From assembly GCA_965263215.1 (NCBI GenBank), contig OZ253663.1, positions 1,922,001-1,986,000 of the forward strand: DNA of 64,000 nt, written 5' to 3'. This document shows positions 62,314 to 64,000 of this stretch, piece after piece (the stretch's first letter is position 1; each line of letters begins with the position of its first letter). Under the pieces are notes generated by a model, which had not been told where the DNA came from, ran no database searches, and was given only the letters and a program-made list of their open reading frames with translations. The position numbers were made by a program, and so were the translations under genes. Origin of the DNA: UBA1672 sp965263215. GTDB lineage: Bacteria; Pseudomonadota; Alphaproteobacteria; Micavibrionales; Micavibrionaceae.

Positions 62314-62964
62314 TTAAAATGAACCATCCATATAATCTGAAACATCTCTACGCATATCACGTAAATCTTCCCAGACTGTTTTTTCCTGACGGATAAACAT
62401 TTCATTATAACCGGAGCCGATAAGCCCTTGCCACTGAGAACTATAGCGACATTTCTGGTGCTTATTTTTTTGCCTTTGAAGGTTGATCGTATATTCGAGC
62501 TTAATGCCGGAATCATCACTCCCGCCAAGTCCGATACCATCAAAATCAAGGCCTAAACGCTTGTGCTCCCATTCGTAGGCAAGCAAAGCCTTACGATCAA
62601 AACGATCCTGAATACGGCACTTATCCTCGCCCAATGCAACAGTCTCAACGGCATACGGCGCGCCTTCAACGGGTTGTTCTCGTTCAGTAAACCCTGTGTC
62701 TTGTGCACCAGCCAGTTCGACGGCGATAGGCTCCGCAGCGGGATTATCCGCAAAATAATGCGGTTCGAATTTTGGATCTTCTATAGTTGAGAAATTCATA
62801 TCCGGCGGCGAAGGCGCCAGTGGAGCCGATGTATCGGATGTTACGCATCCCGGTAAGGTCAAAATACCAAATCCTAAAACAAGCAGTAACTTATATAAAT
62901 GCTCCTGACCTTTTAAAAAACCGAACGGAACATAACATAATGTATTCACCGTATCTTTTTTCAT
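62314..62964 (-). CDS. Lipoprotein, unknown function
   Basis: A 216-aa protein with hydrophobic residues 24-38 and a lipobox LPGC at about residue 40; the start used includes a long N-region. The mature part is moderately acidic, with two cysteines (DKCRIQDRF, HQKCRYSSQW) that may be bonded. A WEHKRLGLDFDG patch is notable, but no family is recognised. Confidence 0.65.
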   Translation of the reverse strand: MKKDTVNTLCYVPFGFLKGQEHLYKLLLVLGFGILTLPGCVTSDTSAPLAPSPPDMNFSTIEDPKFEPHYFADNPAAEPIAVELAGAQDTGFTEREQPVEGAPYAVETVALGEDKCRIQDRFDRKALLAYEWEHKRLGLDFDGIGLGGSDDSGIKLEYTINLQRQKNKHQKCRYSSQWQGLIGSGYNEMFIRQEKTVWEDLRDMRRDVSDYMDGSF

Positions 62965-63102
62965 ACCCCTATCATACCATAAAAACCATGCTCAGAGCGA
63001 GTTTTACGTGTTTTTTGTATGCTGCATTGCATGGCGAAAAATAAAAGCCAAGCAGGAACAAAGGGATAGTAAATTTATGATCAGGAATAAATATATTGGT
63101 CT

Positions 63103-63465
63103 TTAGTCGTAGAAGTAAAATACAACCCACATAATCGGGATACCAAGCGCCCCTACAGTGCCCGCCCACATATAGTACGGATTATATACCAGCAGCTTAT
63201 AGCCGAATAAAATGTACAATGCGTCAGCCGTGTATGGCGCAAGGAAGGATAAGCCGATGAAGGTTATCACACTGAAAAACAGCAATTTATCGCGGAATTC
63301 TGTCCAAAAATACGACATGATATAAGCCACACCAAACCCAAGGATACCAAGCATTACAGGTTTAATCGAGTTGGTTTGGTCGGAAATAATAAAAGCCGAA
63401 GCGCCAACAATCACTGAAAAAACAAGGACATACCATTTTAATGCTTTTAAAAATGCCTCTGACAT
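63103..63465 (-). CDS. Small four-helix membrane protein
   Basis: A 120-aa protein with about four hydrophobic segments (for example WYVLVFSVIVGASAFII, PVMLGILGFGVAYIMSYF, and a last one near the C-terminus). It has no charged catalytic motif. The function is unknown; it is the last gene before the repeat-rich intergenic region. Confidence 0.65.
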   Translation of the reverse strand: MSEAFLKALKWYVLVFSVIVGASAFIISDQTNSIKPVMLGILGFGVAYIMSYFWTEFRDKLLFFSVITFIGLSFLAPYTADALYILFGYKLLVYNPYYMWAGTVGALGIPIMWVVFYFYD

Positions 63466-63976
63466 TTTTTATTCCCCCTTTAGGTTTATCTGTTTCAAAT
63501 CATAGCGTTAAGCGCGCAAAAAATCCAGACAAACTATTCCCCCGCCATAACCCACCACCCACCTGTGGATAAAAATGTGGGCAAAAATCAGCGCTCCGTG
63601 ATGGGTTCGGAATCGGTGAAGAAATTTTAGTTTCGGTATAGGTATCATGTTGATATAAAATATAAATATACAACAAACCGATAGCGGGAAAACCCATTTC
63701 ATCCTGTATTTATACCACCCATTTCATCCGCTGCACGTGGATAAGTGGTGGTGCAAAACGGGTCATGAAACGCAGATGATTTCGACTCTTTGCATCTGAA
63801 CACCATAAAGCCACGCAATTATAGTGCTATAACAATGTGATAGAAAGACGCAAAACGGGCCGGACATTTGGGCCGAAAATGCATAATCGGGCCGGATTAT
63901 CGGGCCAGAATACAGCATGAAAACGGCCAAAAACACAAAATAAGGCCCGATTTTTGCGGTGAGTCACGCCCCCCCA
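63466..63976. other. Long non-coding region with DnaA-like boxes and repeats
   Basis: This 511-base gap has no convincing coding frame (63500-63702 frames overlap each other and lack signals). It contains one exact DnaA box (TGTGGATAA, 63564-63572), one single-mismatch box (CGTGGATAA, 63736-63744), an AT-rich patch (63653-63672), and a direct repeat CCCATTTCATCC (63693-63704, 63718-63729). It could be a replication origin or a multi-site regulatory region; a chance assemblage is not excluded. Confidence 0.4.
63855..63949. repeat. Cluster of CGGGCC-type repeats
   Basis: Within about 95 bases there are four direct and one inverted copy of a GGGCC core: ACGGGCCGGA (63855-63864), TGGGCCGAA (about 63869), TCGGGCCGGA (about 63887), TCGGGCCAGA (about 63900) and the inverse AAGGCCCGA (about 63942). 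The spacing is irregular. They resemble short iterons or binding sites for a protein. Confidence 0.5.
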
Positions 63977-64000
63977 CTATTCGTTGAGTTCGGCGATAAT
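63977..64000 (-). CDS. C-terminal end of an unidentified protein (partial)
   Basis: On the minus strand the window edge is in an open frame that reads IIAELNE and stops at TAG (63977-63979). Only eight codons lie in the window, so this is a tentative gene end. Confidence 0.3.
   Translation of the reverse strand: MIAELNE

Noticed and set aside
63500..63702. Two overlapping leftward frames of 64-65 residues
   Set aside because: They overlap one another in different frames, lack ribosome sites and run through the DnaA-box region.
1..64000. CRISPR arrays or insertion-sequence transposases
   Set aside because: No regularly spaced repeats with unique spacers and no DDE-type transposase were seen; the only mobile-type protein is the serine recombinase.

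Overview
The window looks like a chromosomal stretch of a free-living, AT-leaning Gram-negative alphaproteobacterium. Supporting evidence is the rph-rdgB-hemW block beside grpE-dnaK-dnaJ-dapB, a domain typical of alphaproteobacterial SUV3-like helicases, bactofilin, GcvT-like YgfZ, pyruvate phosphate dikinase and many lipoproteins and outer-membrane proteins. The lineage cannot be fixed from the sequence alone; a deep-branching order such as Micavibrionales is possible but is inference.

Layout. 0-12.6 kb: LPS heptosyltransferase-like GT9, YgfZ, PPDK, polyprenyl diphosphate synthase, an ArsP-like permease, a Rap1a-type protein, an orphan helicase C-terminal protein and a large periplasmic protein. 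12.6-21.4 kb: leftward rph-rdgB-hemW, then rightward grpE, dnaK, a tiny J-domain protein, dnaJ and dapB; the usual heat-shock repressor gene hrcA is not present in its customary slot. 21.4-26.5 kb: DNA repair (MGMT, Nth, UvrC), bactofilin and a pentapeptide-repeat protein. 26.6-29.3 kb: a small accessory island in which a large serine recombinase runs antisense through tRNA-Leu(UAA), next to a short gene flanked by 41-bp inverted repeats. 29.3-32.8 kb: a leftward zinc-uptake operon (small His/Cys exported protein, porin, ZnuA, ZnuB) with no ATPase gene.

33-39 kb: an M15/DUF882-type peptidase domain protein, a pseudouridine synthase, and a rightward RimB-RimK fusion, universal-stress-like protein and ArsB/NhaD-type transporter. 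39.2-44.7 kb: a fimbria-like chaperone-usher locus made of an unusual usher, two DUF4402 subunits and a PapD-like chaperone. 45-49.6 kb: an AMIN-like lipoprotein, an undecaprenyl-phosphate sugar transferase, and an unrecognised 550-aa protein with a small acidic neighbour. 49.7-54.5 kb: housekeeping genes (CinA-like, MAP, RadC, L,D-transpeptidase, PurB). 54.5-56.4 kb: iron storage (Bfr, Bfd with a Fur-like box) around two exported thioredoxin-like proteins. 56.4-63.5 kb: cyclophilin, PhzF, a GH13 glucosidase and a run of envelope proteins. The last 0.5 kb is non-coding, with DnaA-box-like sites and a cluster of CGGGCC repeats.

The most unusual items are the usher with apparent amine-oxidase-like N-terminal and SPOR-like C-terminal domains, the recombinase/tRNA-Leu island with its inverted-repeat module, the orphan helicase domain, and the repeat-rich right-hand intergenic region.
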